A stretch of DNA of 8,910 nucleotides, from positions 1-8,910 of the forward strand of contig JAHWLC010000031.1 of assembly GCA_019347585.1 (NCBI GenBank). The letters run 5' to 3'. The notes beneath the pieces are model-generated. The model was given only the letters and a program-made list of their open reading frames with translations. It was not told where the DNA came from and made no database searches. Positions within the stretch are counted from its first letter, which is position 1; every line of letters begins with the position of its first letter. The translations under genes were made by a program, and so were the position numbers. The stretch comes from Actinomycetota bacterium. GTDB lineage: Bacteria; Actinomycetota; Acidimicrobiia; Spongiisociales; ZC4RG35. Of this stretch, positions 7,845-8,910 are shown one piece after another.

Positions 7845-8910
7845 ATGAGCTTCCAGCCCCCCAAGGGGACCAACGACGTCCTCGCGCCCCGCTCCGAGGG
7901 GTGGCGCCGAGCCTTGCGTCTCTGGGACGATTGGAGCGGGCGGTACGGCTACCCCCTGGTGATGACCCCGATCTTCGAGGCCACCGAGCTGTTCGAGCGC
8001 GGGGTGGGAGATACCAGCGAGGTGGTGACCAAGCAGATGTACACCTTCACGGACAAGGGTGGCCGCGAGATCTCGCTGCGTCCGGAAGGGACGGCCGGGG
8101 TGGTGCGCGCCTACCTCGACTCGGGAGGGCAGGGAGCCTGGAAGGGGGCCTACTCCGGGCCGTTCTTCCGCTATGAGCAGCCTCAGAAAGGGAGGTTCCG
8201 CCAGTTCTGGCAGGTCGGAGTGGAGTACCTCGACGTGGAGGGCCCCACCGCCGACGCCGAGGTCATCGAGCTCGGCTATCGCTACCTCGTCGACCTCGGC
8301 GTACCCGGGCTGGAGCTCCTCATCAACTCATTGGGCACCCCCGAGAGCCGCTCCGATTTCACCGAAGCGCTTCGGGGCTACCTGCGCAGCATGGAGGAGG
8401 GCCTCAGCGAGGACTCGGTCCGGCTCATCGAGGAGAACCCGCTCCGGGTCCTCGACTCCAAGACCGACCAAGAGGTCCTGACCGACCCGCCGCGCATGGT
8501 GGACTTCCTCTCGGAGGAGGACCGGGCGCACTACCAGGCGGTCAAGGATGCCCTCGACTCGCTCGGTATCGCATACCGCGAGGACCACCGCCTGGTCAGG
8601 GGGCTCGATTACTACACCCGGACCACCTTCGAGTACGTGGCCTCCGATCTCGAAGCGGCCCAGAACGCGGTCGGTGGCGGGGGGCGTTACGACGGCCTCG
8701 CCGAGGCCATCGGGGGGCGCCGGGTCCCCGGGGTGGGGTTCGCCCTCGGCATCGATCGGATCCTCCTCGCCCTGGGCGAGCCGGGGCACGACCATCTGGA
8801 GGCGTACCTGGTATCCGAGACGGGTCCCGAGGAAGCTCTCGGGGTGGCGTCACGTCTGAGGGAATCGGGTCTGCGGGTCGACTTCGACACCGAGGGCCGC
8901 TCGCCCAAGG
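7845..8910 (+). CDS. hisS: Histidyl-tRNA synthetase (3' truncated by window edge)
   Basis: HisRS charges tRNA-His with histidine. The frame from ATG 7845 stays open for 355 codons to the window end; family members are about 420 residues, so most of the C-terminal anticodon-binding domain is cut off by the edge. The N-terminus 'FQPPKGTNDVL' is typical. Motif 1 surrounds 'TPIFEATELFERGVG' (41-55), followed by 'LRPEGTAGVVRAY' (78-90). Motif 2 reads 'GPFFRYEQPQKGRFRQFWQ' (105-123), where the commoner forms have ERPQ and RQFHQ. The histidine-binding motif is 'LVRGLDYYTRT' (250-260), then 'GGGGRYDGL' (277-285) and motif 3 'PGVGFALGIDRILLAL' (295-310). All class II catalytic elements are present, so it should be active. 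It follows the hydrolase by 13 nt. It is linked to rel functionally, because uncharged tRNA triggers Rel. Confidence 0.96.
   Translation, partial: MSFQPPKGTNDVLAPRSEGWRRALRLWDDWSGRYGYPLVMTPIFEATELFERGVGDTSEVVTKQMYTFTDKGGREISLRPEGTAGVVRAYLDSGGQGAWKGAYSGPFFRYEQPQKGRFRQFWQVGVEYLDVEGPTADAEVIELGYRYLVDLGVPGLELLINSLGTPESRSDFTEALRGYLRSMEEGLSEDSVRLIEENPLRVLDSKTDQEVLTDPPRMVDFLSEEDRAHYQAVKDALDSLGIAYREDHRLVRGLDYYTRTTFEYVASDLEAAQNAVGGGGRYDGLAEAIGGRRVPGVGFALGIDRILLALGEPGHDHLEAYLVSETGPEEALGVASRLRESGLRVDFDTEGRSPK

Noticed and set aside
5016..7873. Several long antisense frames opposite rel and the hydrolase gene (5016-5810, 5949-6830, 6797-7873)
   Set aside because: The sense proteins have complete conserved motifs; the antisense translations are Gly/Asp/Val/Leu-rich with no family signature.
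7845..8910. Possible frameshift in hisS, because shorter open frames overlap it in other frames
   Set aside because: Direct translation from 7845 gives an uninterrupted HisRS with motifs 1, 2 and 3; it simply leaves the window before its stop codon.

Overview
The window is about 8.9 kb of very GC-rich DNA, and every intact gene lies on the + strand. The gene order tgt, yajC, secD, secF, apt, rel, metallo-beta-lactamase hydrolase, hisS matches the conserved sec-apt-rel-hisS neighbourhood of Actinobacteria. Several protein details agree, such as the SecD 'ADSYIVYFER' motif. Starts that lack a Shine-Dalgarno sequence and have a TANNNT box just upstream also fit. Retention of Tgt beside a queA remnant suggests a less-studied actinobacterial lineage, for example something near Acidimicrobiia, rather than a mycobacterium. 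This placement is inferred from gene order and protein character only.

Layout. Positions 1-656 hold two broken genes joined head to head: the C-terminal half of a LemA-family membrane protein (minus strand, running off the left edge) and a queA remnant (plus strand) that lacks its N-terminal third and about 100 residues internally. From 668 the genes are intact and tightly packed: tgt (tRNA-guanine transglycosylase), yajC-secD-secF (Sec accessory complex), apt (adenine salvage), rel (bifunctional (p)ppGpp synthetase/hydrolase), a glyoxalase-II-like hydrolase, and hisS, which is cut by the right edge. Neighbours are separated by at most about 41 nt or overlap. No intrinsic terminator, tRNA, rRNA, CRISPR array, insertion sequence or long repeat was seen, and no gene-free stretch exceeds 300 bases.

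How the genes work together. YajC, SecD and SecF form one membrane complex that assists Sec-dependent export. Apt and Rel both act in purine nucleotide metabolism and stress signalling, and their reading frames overlap. HisRS supplies charged tRNA, whose shortage activates Rel. Tgt modifies the wobble base of GUN-anticodon tRNAs, including tRNA-His, but the next pathway enzyme, QueA, is broken here.

The main points of interest are the lemA/queA junction, the in-frame internal deletion in queA beside an intact tgt, and TANNNT boxes (two built on the previous gene's stop codon) 8-10 nt ahead of the SD-less starts of tgt, apt and hisS. No evidence for a new multi-gene system was found.
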